Assembly (NCBI GenBank): GCA_021847995.1 | Contig: JAJZNE010000100.1 | Span: 5,887-65,635 of the forward strand | DNA: 59,749 bases | Direction of reading: 5' to 3' | DNA from: Pseudomonadota bacterium | GTDB taxonomy: Bacteria > Pseudomonadota > Alphaproteobacteria > Acetobacterales > Acetobacteraceae | In this document: piece after piece, positions 16,502 through 25,315 of the stretch | How the letters are laid out: each line of letters opens with the position of its first letter | Position numbering within the stretch: the stretch's first letter is position 1 | Program-made: the position numbers and the translations under genes | The notes under the pieces: generated by a model | Databases searched by the model: none | The model's input: the letters and a program-made list of their open reading frames with translations, nothing else | What the model was told of the DNA's origin: nothing

Positions 16502-17392
16502 ATGGACTGGGACAAGCTGCGCGTCTTCCACGCGGTGGCCGAGGCGGGCAGCTTCACGCATGCCGGCGACACGCTGAACCTCAGCCAGTCCGCGGTGTCG
16601 CGGCAGATCTCGGCGCTCGAGGAAGCATTGCAGGTGCCGCTGTTCCACCGCCACGCCCGCGGGCTGATCCTCACCGAACAGGGCGAAAGCCTCAACCGCA
16701 CCGTGCGGGAGGTGTTCGCCAAGCTCGCGATGACCGAGGCCCTGCTGACCGAGAGCAAGGAGAAGCCGGCCGGCCGGCTGAAAGTGACCACCACGGTCGG
16801 CTTCGGCTCGACCTGGCTGGCGCCGCGGCTGCATGCCTTCCTCGATCAGTACCCTGACGTGACCATGTCGCTGATCCTGGACGATTCCGATCTCGATCTG
16901 GCGATGCGGGAGGCGGACGTGGCGATCCGCATGCACCCGCCGAAGCAGCCCGATCTGGTGCAGCGCCACCTGATCACCATGGAATGGCATGTCTGCGCCA
17001 GTGCCGAGTATCTGCGCAAGCACGGCACGCCGCAGAAGCCCGAGGATCTGGACAGCCACCGGCTCGTCCTGTTCGGCGACTATCGCCCGCCTGTCCCCGA
17101 TACGAACTGGCTGGCGGAGATCGGCCACCGTGCCGGTACCCCCCGCCGGCCGCTGCTGGAGGTGAACAGCGTGCAGGCGATGGTCATGGCGGTGCGCTCC
17201 GGGATCGGAATCGCCGCGCTGCCGGATTACATCGCCTCGGAGGAAGAGGCGCACGGGCTGGTGCGCGTGCTGGCGGAAGTCAAGGCGCCGAAGGTCGATG
17301 TCTATTTCGTCTATCCGGAGGAATTGCGTACGTCCAAGCGGGTGGCCGTGTTCCGCGATTTCCTGCTCGCCCGCCTCGCCCAGCGCGGCTGA
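16502..17392 (+). CDS. LysR family transcriptional regulator
   Basis: This regulator of about 296 residues has the N-terminal winged helix-turn-helix DKLRVFHAVAEAGSFTHAG...LNLSQSAVSRQISALEE and a type 2 periplasmic-binding-like effector domain from about residue 90. The effector domain includes NSVQAMVMAVRSGIGIAALP, the conserved C-terminal motif of the family. ATG 16502 gives the common MDWDKLR start; an in-frame GTG at 16496 has better spacing (5 nt) from AAGGA and would add two residues. The adjacent trxB gene suggests, but does not prove, a role in thiol-redox control. Confidence 0.93.
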   Translation: MDWDKLRVFHAVAEAGSFTHAGDTLNLSQSAVSRQISALEEALQVPLFHRHARGLILTEQGESLNRTVREVFAKLAMTEALLTESKEKPAGRLKVTTTVGFGSTWLAPRLHAFLDQYPDVTMSLILDDSDLDLAMREADVAIRMHPPKQPDLVQRHLITMEWHVCASAEYLRKHGTPQKPEDLDSHRLVLFGDYRPPVPDTNWLAEIGHRAGTPRRPLLEVNSVQAMVMAVRSGIGIAALPDYIASEEEAHGLVRVLAEVKAPKVDVYFVYPEELRTSKRVAVFRDFLLARLAQRG

Positions 17393-17657
17393 CCGGCCGC
17401 GATCGCGAGAGGCCACCCCCCTCTGCAGCCGGGCCTTGCGGGCGGCAGCGGCAATTGGCTATTGCCAGCACCGGACCGTCCCACCGGGCAGCGTGGGGAA
17501 TGACTGGCGGCGGCCGGGGGCGCTCCGGTAATGTGTTTGCCGCTGGTGAGGCCCGGGCATTGGCCCATGTGTGACGGGCGTGACAGAAACCCGTGATTGG
17601 ACGCGGATGGAGAGCGGGAATGCTGGGCAGAGTCGGTCTGCTCCCGGCGGGGAGCGT

Positions 17658-19181
17658 ATGGCCGTGGTGCCCGGCCGACAGGGTGGCGGAATGTCTTCGG
17701 CGATAGCGCAGGAACGTGGGTGGCACATGCTGCGCCTCGCTTCCCCGCAGCGCCTGGGTGCCGAATTGCGGCTGTGGCGCGCGGCGGCGCGGCTGCGGCG
17801 CTCGTCGCTGTTCGATGCCGGCTGGTATCTTGCCACCTACGCCGACGTGGCCGAGGCCGGCCTCGATCCCGTGCTGCACTATCTGCGCGTCGGCGCCGCG
17901 GAGGGCCGGGATCCGGGCCCTAAATTCTCCGGCCGCGACTATCTCGCTGCCAATCCCGACGTCGCCCGCGCCGGCTTCAATCCGCTGCTGCATTACCTCC
18001 GGCGCGGAAAGGCGGAAGGTCGCGGGGAAGCGCCGGCGCGCCCGCGCGCCGCGGGCGAGCTCGCGCCCCTGCTCGGCTTCTGCGTCACGTCGGCGGAACA
18101 GTCGCGCGTCACCCTGGTCACCGACAGTCTCGGCCCGCGCAGCCTGTTCGGCGGGGTGGCCACGGCGCTGGCGTTCGCGACCCAGATGGCGGCACGGCTC
18201 GGCAGCAGCCTGCGCGTCGTCACCGAGACGGAACCGCCCGAGGCGGAGGCCGCCGGCGAAGTGCTGCGCATGCTCGGCGTTGTCCCGCCGCAGGAGATTT
18301 CCTTCGTCTTCGCCGATCGCACCCGCCCGGAACGGCGCGAGATCGATGTCGGTAGCGGCGACCGGTTCGTCAGCACCGCCTGGTGGAATACCTGGAACCT
18401 GCTGCATGCAACGGCGCCGCGCAACGTGATCCACCTTCTTCAGGACGATGAGCGGATGTTCTACCCGCACGGCGACACGCATCTGATGTGCGCCGAGGTG
18501 CTGGCCACCCCGGGGCTGCGCTTTGCCGTCAACACCCGCCTGCTGCACGAGCATTTCGCTGCCGAGGGCTTCGACAATGTGGTGCGCGACGGTGCCTGGT
18601 TCGAACCGGCCTTCCCCCTGTCCTGCTACCGCTGGGAGGATCGCGCCGATGACGGGCGGCAGCATTTCTGCTTCTATGCCCGCCCGGGACATCCGCGCAA
18701 TCTCTACCAACGCGGCCTGGAGACCGTCAGTGCCGCGATCGAGCGGCGCATTCTCGACCCCGACCGCTGGACCTTCACGTTCGTCGGCAGCGGTCTTGAC
18801 GAGGTCGAGCTGCCCCGCGGCGTCCGGCCGCGCGTGCTGCAACGCCTGCCCTGGCCCGACTACGCGGCCACGCTGCGCGGAATCGATCTCGGCCTCAGCC
18901 TCATGTACACCCCGCACCCGAGCTATCCGCCGCTCGACCTGGCCGCAAGCGGAGCGGTCGCCGTTACCAACCGCTTCGGCGCAAAGCGGTCGCTGAGCCA
19001 GTATTCCGCCAACATCCTGTGCGTGGGCAGCGGTCTGGACGCGCTGCTGGACGGGCTGGCGCAGGGCGCGCAACTGGCCGCCGACCTGCCGACCCGTCGG
19101 CGCAACTACATGCAGAGCGGCCTTCTTCGCGACTGGTCGGCAGCCTTCGGGCCGGCGCTCGACCGGCTGCTGGCTGCCTGA
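17658..19181 (+). CDS. Glycosyltransferase with N-terminal tandem repeats (WsaF-like)
   Basis: This protein has about 507 residues. Near the N-terminus are two copies of a roughly 40-residue motif: FDAGWYLATYADVAEAGLDP-VLHYLRVGAAEGRDPGP, then RDYLAANPDVARAGFNP-LLHYLRRGKAEGR. This repeat occurs at the front of many bacterial polysaccharide glycosyltransferases. The remainder resembles rhamnosyltransferase WsaF-type GT-B enzymes, with IHLLQDDERMFYPHGDTH in the acceptor half and PHPSYPPLDLAASGAVAVTN in the nucleotide-sugar half. The start is ambiguous. ATG 17658 has GGGGAG 4 nt upstream, while in-frame ATGs at 17571, 17607, 17691 and 17727 are alternatives. The next glycosyltransferase begins 3 nt after the stop. 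Confidence 0.82.
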   Translation: MAVVPGRQGGGMSSAIAQERGWHMLRLASPQRLGAELRLWRAAARLRRSSLFDAGWYLATYADVAEAGLDPVLHYLRVGAAEGRDPGPKFSGRDYLAANPDVARAGFNPLLHYLRRGKAEGRGEAPARPRAAGELAPLLGFCVTSAEQSRVTLVTDSLGPRSLFGGVATALAFATQMAARLGSSLRVVTETEPPEAEAAGEVLRMLGVVPPQEISFVFADRTRPERREIDVGSGDRFVSTAWWNTWNLLHATAPRNVIHLLQDDERMFYPHGDTHLMCAEVLATPGLRFAVNTRLLHEHFAAEGFDNVVRDGAWFEPAFPLSCYRWEDRADDGRQHFCFYARPGHPRNLYQRGLETVSAAIERRILDPDRWTFTFVGSGLDEVELPRGVRPRVLQRLPWPDYAATLRGIDLGLSLMYTPHPSYPPLDLAASGAVAVTNRFGAKRSLSQYSANILCVGSGLDALLDGLAQGAQLAADLPTRRRNYMQSGLLRDWSAAFGPALDRLLAA

Positions 19182-19184
19182 GCC

Positions 19185-20441
19185 ATGTTCAGGGCCGATC
19201 TGCCGACGATCGACTACCGGGCACCGTGGACCCAGCCGCTGGAGGACCGCATCGCTGCGCTGACGCGCCCCGCGGAACGGCGTGTCGCCTATCTCTATCA
19301 GGCACCCGACACATCGACCTTCCGCTACCGCGTGTTTAACATGGTGCAGGCGCTGGAAGGCTCCGCCGACGTGGCCGCCGCCTGGTTCACGGTCGCGGAG
19401 GTGCCCCGGCTGCTGCCGCTGCTCGACCGCTGCGACGCGCTGGTGGTGTGCCGGGTACGCTATGCCGATGCGATCGGCAACCTGCTCAACCGCGCCCGCC
19501 AACTGCGCGTCGCGACCGTGTTCGACTGCGACGATCTGGTGTTCGATCCCGACTATGTGCATCTGATCCTGCATACGCTCGATCAGCAGATCTTCGAGAA
19601 GGCGTGGGACACCTGGTTCGCCATGATCGGGCGGATCGCCGCCACCATGCGGCTGTGCGACCGCGGCATCGTCACCAACGACTTCCTCGCCGACCGGCTG
19701 CGCGCGGCGGCGCCTGGCAAACCGGTCGGCGTGGTGCCGAACTTCCTCGAACGCACGCAGCGCGACCTGTCGCTGCGCCTCTATGAGGCAAAGCAGCACA
19801 GTGCCTTCGCGCGCGACGGGCGCATCCATGTCGGATATTTCAGCGGCACGCCGACGCACAGCCGCGATTTCGCGATCATCGCCGACGCTCTCGCCCGGCT
19901 GATGCACGACGATCCCCGGATCGTGCTGCGCCTTGTCGGCTTCGTGCAGCCGGCCGGCGCCCTTGCCGAATTCGCCGATCGTATCGAGCATTTCCCGTTG
20001 CAGGATCACCTGAACCTGCAACGCCTGATCGCCGGCGTCGAATTCAACGTCGCTCCCCTGCAATCGAACGACTTCACCAACTGCAAATCCGACCTGAAGT
20101 ATTTCGAGGCCGCGAGCGTCGGCACGCTGACGCTCGCCTCCCCCACCCACGCCTTCCGGGCGGCGATCAGCGATGGGGTCAACGGCTGGCTGGTTCCCGC
20201 CTATGACTGGCATGCCGCCCTGCAGGCCGCGATCGGTGCCCTCGACGTCTATCCGGCGATGGCTGCCCGCGCCTTCGCGCATGCCAGTGCCGGCTACAGC
20301 CCGGAAGCGATGTCAGGGCGCATCCGCCTCGCCCTGTTCGGCCCGCCATCCGCCGCTGCCGCCTCGCCGCCGCCATTGCGCCGCACCGCGTCCGGGCCGG
20401 TGCGGCCGGAGCCGATGCTGTCGGAAAGCCGGATCGAATGA
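19185..20441 (+). CDS. Glycosyltransferase, GT-B fold
   Basis: This 418-residue protein is probably a nucleotide-sugar-dependent glycosyltransferase for surface polysaccharide. An N-terminal Rossmann-like half includes RRVAYLYQAPDTSTFRYRV and VFDCDDLVFDPDYVH. The C-terminal half has IHVGYFSGTPTHSRDF, VEFNVAPLQSNDFTNCKSDLKYFE and GVNGWLVP, the donor-binding pattern of GT4-like enzymes. It starts 3 nt after the preceding glycosyltransferase stop, so the two are translationally linked and probably add consecutive sugars. The last 40 residues are Pro/Ala-rich and look disordered. Confidence 0.85.
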   Translation: MFRADLPTIDYRAPWTQPLEDRIAALTRPAERRVAYLYQAPDTSTFRYRVFNMVQALEGSADVAAAWFTVAEVPRLLPLLDRCDALVVCRVRYADAIGNLLNRARQLRVATVFDCDDLVFDPDYVHLILHTLDQQIFEKAWDTWFAMIGRIAATMRLCDRGIVTNDFLADRLRAAAPGKPVGVVPNFLERTQRDLSLRLYEAKQHSAFARDGRIHVGYFSGTPTHSRDFAIIADALARLMHDDPRIVLRLVGFVQPAGALAEFADRIEHFPLQDHLNLQRLIAGVEFNVAPLQSNDFTNCKSDLKYFEAASVGTLTLASPTHAFRAAISDGVNGWLVPAYDWHAALQAAIGALDVYPAMAARAFAHASAGYSPEAMSGRIRLALFGPPSAAAASPPPLRRTASGPVRPEPMLSESRIE

Positions 20442-20462
20442 GGCGCGCCGTCGCGGCCTGCG

Positions 20463-21485
20463 TCAGGGTTCGGCCGGCGCCCGGGCGGGTGGCGCGAAAT
20501 GCGGGCGCGGCGGCGCCAGCGGCCGGCTCGGCTGATAGCGCTCCACCAGATAGAGCGGCCGTCCCTTGGTCTCGTTGAAGACGCGGCCGAGATACTCGCC
20601 GATGATGCCAAGGGTCACGAGCTGCGCGCCGCCGAGGAACAGGATCACCGCCATCAGGCTCGGGTAGCCCGGCACCGGATTGCCGAACAGCAGCGTGCGC
20701 ACGATGATCTGCCCGCCATAGGCCGCGGCCAGCAGCGCCGTCGCGAGGCCGAGATAGGTGGCGACCTTGAGCGGCATGACGGTGAAACTGGTGATCCCCT
20801 CCAGCGCGAAGTTCCACAGCTTACAGTAATTGAAGCTGCTGCGGCCGGCATGGCGCGGCGCCCGGTCGTACGGAACGGCAATGGCGGGGAAGCCGACCCA
20901 GGCGAACAGCCCCTTCATGAAGCGGTGCTGCTCGCGCAGTTGCAGCAGGGCGTCCACCACGCGCCGGCTCATCAGCCGGAAATCGCCGGTGTTGCGCGGC
21001 ATGCGGACGCGCCCGATGCGCTGCATCGTCCGGTAGAACAAATCGGCGGTGGCGCGCTTCATCCACGTCTCGCCCTCGCGCACGCGGCGCTGCGCGTACA
21101 CCATGTCCCAGCCCTGACGCCAGGCGGCGACCAGGTCGGGGATCACTTCGGGGGGATCCTGCAGATCGGCGTCGATCATCACCACCGCCGCGCCGCCGGC
21201 ATGGTCGAGGCCCGCCGTCATCGCGATTTCCTTACCGAAATTGCGGCTGAGATTGACCACCGCGCAGGCCGGATCGTCGGCCCGCAGCGCCTCCAGCGCC
21301 GCCAGCGAGCCGTCCTGGCTGCCGTCGTTGACGTATACCACCTCCCAGCTCTCGCCGAGGTCGTTCATCACCCGCGACAGCCTGGCATGGAAGGCCGGCA
21401 GCCCCTCGCCCTCGTTGTACACCGGCACCACCACCGACAGGGTGGGGGTTTCCTGCCGGGCGCGCGGTTCGGGCCGGTCCTGCAT
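20463..21485 (-). CDS. GT2 polyprenyl-phosphate glycosyltransferase (DPM1/GtrB-like)
   Basis: This 340-residue enzyme should load a sugar from a nucleotide donor onto undecaprenyl phosphate at the cytoplasmic face. The GT2 domain begins LSVVVPVYNEGEGLPAFHAR, has VNDGSQDGS, and carries the donor/metal motif DADLQDPPE near residue 105. FGKEIAMTAGLDHA and TGDFRLMSRR are typical of the GtrB/ArnC branch. Two membrane segments lie at about 235-310, as usual for the class. It is divergent from the GT39-type protein at 21648. The two classes normally work in series: this makes lipid-linked sugar and the membrane enzyme uses it. Confidence 0.92.
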   Translation of the reverse strand: MQDRPEPRARQETPTLSVVVPVYNEGEGLPAFHARLSRVMNDLGESWEVVYVNDGSQDGSLAALEALRADDPACAVVNLSRNFGKEIAMTAGLDHAGGAAVVMIDADLQDPPEVIPDLVAAWRQGWDMVYAQRRVREGETWMKRATADLFYRTMQRIGRVRMPRNTGDFRLMSRRVVDALLQLREQHRFMKGLFAWVGFPAIAVPYDRAPRHAGRSSFNYCKLWNFALEGITSFTVMPLKVATYLGLATALLAAAYGGQIIVRTLLFGNPVPGYPSLMAVILFLGGAQLVTLGIIGEYLGRVFNETKGRPLYLVERYQPSRPLAPPRPHFAPPARAPAEP

Positions 21486-21647
21486 CAGCTTCTCCTCACC
21501 CTGTCGTCACGCCTCGGCAAATCATGGATGTGCGATGTGTTGTCGTATCCATGGGCGGTGTATGACCGCGCCGGTCTTGCGGGCGCTGCAACAGTGCCTG
21601 CCCGACGCACGCCTGAAAGCCAAGTTTCAAAGGAACACAGGGTCGTG

Positions 21648-23195
21648 ATGCTGTCGTCGTCATGGAAAAGCCGGCCCGGCTTCATTCCAGTATCCGTATT
21701 ACTTCTGCTCTCCATGATGTTACTGGCGGGCATCGCGCATGATCGCGGCGCGGAATACGATGAGGGCTATACGGTCTTTCTCGCGTCCGGCAATCCGCGG
21801 CCGGACTGGCCGACGGCGCCGTTCCGGGCCGGGGAGGTGCGCGCGGCGTTCGACGGACGCAGCACCCTGCCCGACATCGCCCGCGATCTGCGGGCGACCG
21901 ATGTCCATCCGCCGCTCTATTTCTGGGCGGCGGAGGAGTGGCGGCGGCTGGTCGGGCCGGACCTGTTCGCCTTGCGCCTGCTCTCCGTGCTGTTCGGGGG
22001 CGGGACGCTGCTGTCGGTGGCGCTGCTGGCAGCCGAGGCGGAGGTGCCGGCGGTGCCGGCGATGCTGCTCACGCTCGGCTGCTACGGGTTCAGCTATACC
22101 GCTGCCGTCGCGCGGGGATTCGCGCTGGCCGAGTTGCTGGCGCTGCTCGGGGTCTGGCTGGTGCTGCGTGCCGGGCGGTGCGGGCGGGTGCCGGCGGCGC
22201 TGGCGGGGGGGGTGCTGCTCGGGCTGGCAAGCTTTGCCAACTATCTTGCCGCCTTCCTCGGCGCTGCGGCGCTGCTGTGGCTGCTGCTGCGCCTGCGCCG
22301 CCGGGCGCCGGTGTTCGCCGCCGCCGCGCTTGGTTTCATGGCGGTGCTGCCGGCCGATCTATGGTTCTTCCTGGCCCAGCGCGGCAGCCGTGCCGGGCAG
22401 TTCCCGCCGTTCCACTGGCTGCCGAGCCTCGCGCGGCTCGCGCAATATGCCGCCGGCGCGCTTTTCGGGGGTTTGCCGCTTTATGCCGAAGGCCGCCTGC
22501 GCCTCGCCCTCGGCGCCCTGCTGGCGGCGCTGCTGGCGGCGCTGGTCGGGCTGATCGGCACCGAATGGCGGCGCATCGGACGGGCGGAGGCGCGGAGCCT
22601 GCTTGCGCTCGCCGCGCTCGCGCCGCCGGCCGGTCTCATTGCGCTCGGCCTCGTGTTCGACAACACGCCGATCGAGCTGCGCTATCTCGCCTACGCAACG
22701 CCGTTCTTCGCGCTGCTGCTGGCCGGTGCCGCCGCCGCGCTCCCGGCGCGACGCGGTGCCGCGGTCCTGATGCTGGTGCTGGCGGTGCAGGCGGCGGCGC
22801 TGGCCGGCCTCGCCTGGCGGCCGGAGACCATGCAGCCGCAGGCCGAGGCGGCGCGGGAGGCGGCGGCGCTGGCCGGGCGGGAGGGGCTGGTTCTGGTGCC
22901 GCGCGGCAATGATGGCGTCGGCGTGGTCGGCGCCGTGATCCAGTCGGCGCCGGACTGGCTGCGCCTGCTCGCGGTGCCGCGCGCCGCGACGCCGGATGCG
23001 ATCCGCGCCGGCGCCGCGCATGCGCCGGTGGTGGTACTGGCCCTGCTCGGCCTCGATGCCGACAGCCGGGCGACGCTGCCCGCCATGGCCGCGGCATTCC
23101 GCCACCTTCCATGCTGGCGGCAGAGCGGGCATGGCGCCGACACCCTCGCCTTCACCCACCTTCCCGGCTGCACATCCGATTCCGCGTCACGCTGA
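21648..23195 (+). CDS. Polytopic GT39-like glycosyltransferase
   Basis: This 515-residue integral membrane protein starts with a hydrophobic segment, then the periplasmic acidic motif GAEYDEGYTVFLASG. DVHPPLYFWAAEEW follows, the layout of PMT_2/GT39 lipid-sugar-dependent transferases. About ten membrane helices cover residues 10-400, followed by a soluble periplasmic tail. ATG 21648 was chosen from the hydrophobic N-terminus; an in-frame GTG at 21645 is equally possible. The divergent GT2 enzyme is the natural source of its polyprenyl-phosphate sugar. The acceptor (glycan, lipid or protein) is unknown. Confidence 0.82.
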   Translation: MLSSSWKSRPGFIPVSVLLLLSMMLLAGIAHDRGAEYDEGYTVFLASGNPRPDWPTAPFRAGEVRAAFDGRSTLPDIARDLRATDVHPPLYFWAAEEWRRLVGPDLFALRLLSVLFGGGTLLSVALLAAEAEVPAVPAMLLTLGCYGFSYTAAVARGFALAELLALLGVWLVLRAGRCGRVPAALAGGVLLGLASFANYLAAFLGAAALLWLLLRLRRRAPVFAAAALGFMAVLPADLWFFLAQRGSRAGQFPPFHWLPSLARLAQYAAGALFGGLPLYAEGRLRLALGALLAALLAALVGLIGTEWRRIGRAEARSLLALAALAPPAGLIALGLVFDNTPIELRYLAYATPFFALLLAGAAAALPARRGAAVLMLVLAVQAAALAGLAWRPETMQPQAEAAREAAALAGREGLVLVPRGNDGVGVVGAVIQSAPDWLRLLAVPRAATPDAIRAGAAHAPVVVLALLGLDADSRATLPAMAAAFRHLPCWRQSGHGADTLAFTHLPGCTSDSASR

Positions 23196-23204
23196 CCGGC
23201 GCGG

Positions 23205-23708
23205 TCAGCCGGGCACGAGCACGATCAGATCGGTATCCCCGGTCACCTGCCCGGCCGCCGTCAGCATGGCATGCGCCTGGCCGCGGTGATGCGTCTGATG
23301 GTTGAAGAAATGCGTCACCAGCACGGCGCACGACCGGCGCTGCTCGGAGCCGGTGGAGCCGCTGTGCCAGACCAGTTCGCCCGCGAGCCAGGCGGGGTCG
23401 AGCGTTGCCGCCCACGCCACGATCGCCGCGTCGGCGGCCACCCGCGCGCGGCTCAGGGCGGCGAAATCCGGCTCGATGCCGGCGCTGTCGCGCTGCCGCT
23501 GCTGCGGTTTCGGCCAGCCGGCGAAGCGCGACATCCACATCCGGTCACCCCACAGCAGATGCGCGAGCGTGCCGTGGATCGATCCCCAGAAAGCCCCGCG
23601 GTCGAGCGTACGCTCGCTCTCCGGCAGGCGGGATGCGGCGGTATAGAGGCGCCGGTTCATCTCGGCATTGTAGGCCGCCATCATCCGCACCCAGGACGGC
23701 GTGATCAT
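23205..23708 (-). CDS. DinB family putative metal-dependent protein
   Basis: This 167-residue four-helix-bundle protein belongs to the DinB/YfiT-like superfamily. The likely metal histidines lie in GTLAHLLWGDRMWMSRF (first helix pair) and in HFFNHQTHHRGQAHAML, the HxxxHRGQ motif that defines DinB proteins. Members include thiol-dependent transferases and many proteins of unknown role. The ATG at 23708 overlaps the stop of the Rieske gene as ATGA, which fixes the start and indicates translational coupling. What it does with the Rieske protein is not evident. Confidence 0.88.
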   Translation of the reverse strand: MITPSWVRMMAAYNAEMNRRLYTAASRLPESERTLDRGAFWGSIHGTLAHLLWGDRMWMSRFAGWPKPQQRQRDSAGIEPDFAALSRARVAADAAIVAWAATLDPAWLAGELVWHSGSTGSEQRRSCAVLVTHFFNHQTHHRGQAHAMLTAAGQVTGDTDLIVLVPG

Positions 23709-24031
23709 TTTGGCACGCCGAGCATCACCGCGCCGGCCTCGATGCGCACCGGAAAGACGGCCAAATCCTCCTCCGCCGGCGCCCCGGTGGCCTTGCCGGT
23801 GCAGACGTCGAAGCGCCCGGCATGCAGCGGACATTCGATCGTGGTGCCGTCCAGCCAGCCATCGGTCAGCAGCGCGAAGGCATGGGTGCAGATATTGGAC
23901 GTGGCATGCCAGGTGCCGTCCTCCAGATGGAACAGCGCCACCTGGTGCCCGCCGGCGTCCACCGCCTGCATCTCGCCCGGCGGAATATCGTCGGCGGCGG
24001 CGACACGCACCCAGTTTGCTGCTTCATTCAT
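23705..24031 (-). CDS. Rieske [2Fe-2S] ferredoxin-like protein
   Basis: This 108-residue small soluble Rieske protein is of the NirD / dioxygenase-ferredoxin type. The cluster ligands are in CTH (Cys48, His50) and CPLH (Cys67, His70), the C-x-H...C-x2-H arrangement of mononuclear Rieske ferredoxins. Hydrophilic surroundings and the lack of a membrane anchor indicate a cytoplasmic electron carrier. ATG 24031 has GGAGGGA about 8 nt upstream. The divergent gene at 24091 encodes a matching FAD ferredoxin reductase, so the two probably form an electron-transfer pair for an oxygenase encoded elsewhere, possibly the P450 at 2551. Confidence 0.93.
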   Translation of the reverse strand: MNEAANWVRVAAADDIPPGEMQAVDAGGHQVALFHLEDGTWHATSNICTHAFALLTDGWLDGTTIECPLHAGRFDVCTGKATGAPAEEDLAVFPVRIEAGAVMLGVPK

Positions 24032-24090
24032 GCATCGGTCCCTCCTCATGCCGTCCGATCATGGCGGAGCGGGAGGGATTTGGGGAGAGC

Positions 24091-25308
24091 ATGCGGATGG
24101 CGGCTGCAATGACCGTGATCGTCGGCGCCGGACAGGCGGGCGCGCATGCCGCGGTGGCGGCGCGGCAGGCCGGGCTGGCGGGCCGGCTCGTGCTCGTCGG
24201 CAACGAGCCACACCTGCCCTACGAACGTCCGCCGCTGTCCAAGGCCGTGCTGACCGAGGCCGCGGAGCCGGAGCCGTCCTGGTTCTTTCCGGCCGCACGC
24301 TATGCCGAACTGGACATCGACATCCTGCCGGGCACGGCGGCGGTCGGGATCGACATGGCTGCGGCGCGCGTGGCGCTGGCGGATGGGCGGCATCTGCCGT
24401 TCGACCGGCTGCTGCTCGCGACCGGCGGGCGGGCGCGGGCGCTGGAGGTGCCGGGGGGCGAGCGGGCATTGACACTGCGCACGCTCGATGATGCGCGGGC
24501 GCTGCGGGCGCGGCTCGGGCCGGGCGTGCGCGTCGTCTGCGTCGGTGCCGGGGTGATCGGGCTGGAGGTCGCCGCCGCCGCCCATGCGCGCGGCGCCACG
24601 GTGACGGTGCTGGAAGCCGCCCCCGCGGCACTCGGCCGCTGCACCACGCCGGCAATGGCGGAGTGGATCGTCGGCCTGCACCGCGCCGCGGGCACCACAC
24701 TCCATTTCGGCACCGCGGTCGCCGCGATCACGCCGGAGGCGGTGCATGGCGCCGACGGGTTGCGCGTGCCGGCCGATCTGGTGGTTGCCGGCATCGGCAT
24801 GCAGCGCAATGCGGAAATCGCGGCGGCGGCCGGGATCGCGGTGGACAACGGCATCCTCGTGGACGCGTGCGGGGCCACCGGCCGCGCGGGCGTGTTCGCC
24901 GCCGGCGACGTGGCGGCGTTCCGCCATCCCGGCTACGGGCGGATCCTGCGTCTCGAATCCTGGCGCCACGCCCAGGACCACGGCATCGCCGTCGGCCGCG
25001 CGATGGCGGGCCAGGCGGCGCCGTATGACGCAATCCCGTGGCTCTGGACCGATCAGCTCGGCCGCACCATCCAGATCGCCGGGCTGCCCGCGGAGGCGAC
25101 GCGCTCGGTGCTGCGCGGCACGCCGGATCATGGGAGCTTCTGCGCCTTCCACCTCGACGCCGCCGGCCGCGTGGTGGCGGCGACCGGCGTCGATGCGCCG
25201 CGGGAGGTGCGGACGGCCATGGCGCTGATCCGGGCGGCGACGCCGGTCGATCCGGCACGGCTCGCCGATCCGGCGGTGAAGCTTCAGGCGCTGGCACGCC
25301 CGCCGTGA
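24091..25308 (+). CDS. FAD-dependent ferredoxin reductase
   Basis: This 405-residue pyridine-nucleotide disulfide-oxidoreductase fold enzyme lacks a redox-active cysteine pair and resembles putidaredoxin, rubredoxin and dioxygenase-ferredoxin reductases. The FAD loop VIVGAGQAGAHAAVAARQAG is at the N-terminus, and LPYERPPLSK is characteristic. The NAD loop VVCVGAGVIGLEVAAAAH is near residue 150. GVFAAGDVAAFRHP and WSDQ-like LWTDQLGRTIQIAG mark the C-terminal part. Several in-frame ATGs exist (24061, 24091, 24097); 24091 follows GGGGAG closely. It is divergent from the Rieske ferredoxin gene and likely reduces that protein with NADH. Confidence 0.92.
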   Translation: MRMAAAMTVIVGAGQAGAHAAVAARQAGLAGRLVLVGNEPHLPYERPPLSKAVLTEAAEPEPSWFFPAARYAELDIDILPGTAAVGIDMAAARVALADGRHLPFDRLLLATGGRARALEVPGGERALTLRTLDDARALRARLGPGVRVVCVGAGVIGLEVAAAAHARGATVTVLEAAPAALGRCTTPAMAEWIVGLHRAAGTTLHFGTAVAAITPEAVHGADGLRVPADLVVAGIGMQRNAEIAAAAGIAVDNGILVDACGATGRAGVFAAGDVAAFRHPGYGRILRLESWRHAQDHGIAVGRAMAGQAAPYDAIPWLWTDQLGRTIQIAGLPAEATRSVLRGTPDHGSFCAFHLDAAGRVVAATGVDAPREVRTAMALIRAATPVDPARLADPAVKLQALARPP

Positions 25309-25315
25309 CGCAGCG

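Noticed and set aside
17280..20282. 1000-codon open frame on the minus strand
   Set aside because: It is antisense to two glycosyltransferases with clear motifs, and its own translation shows low-complexity His/Arg/Gly composition and no family signature.
2551..25308. A linked P450-ferredoxin-reductase system as one locus
   Set aside because: The genes are 20 kb apart with unrelated operons between them. Only a functional guess remains, noted under findings.
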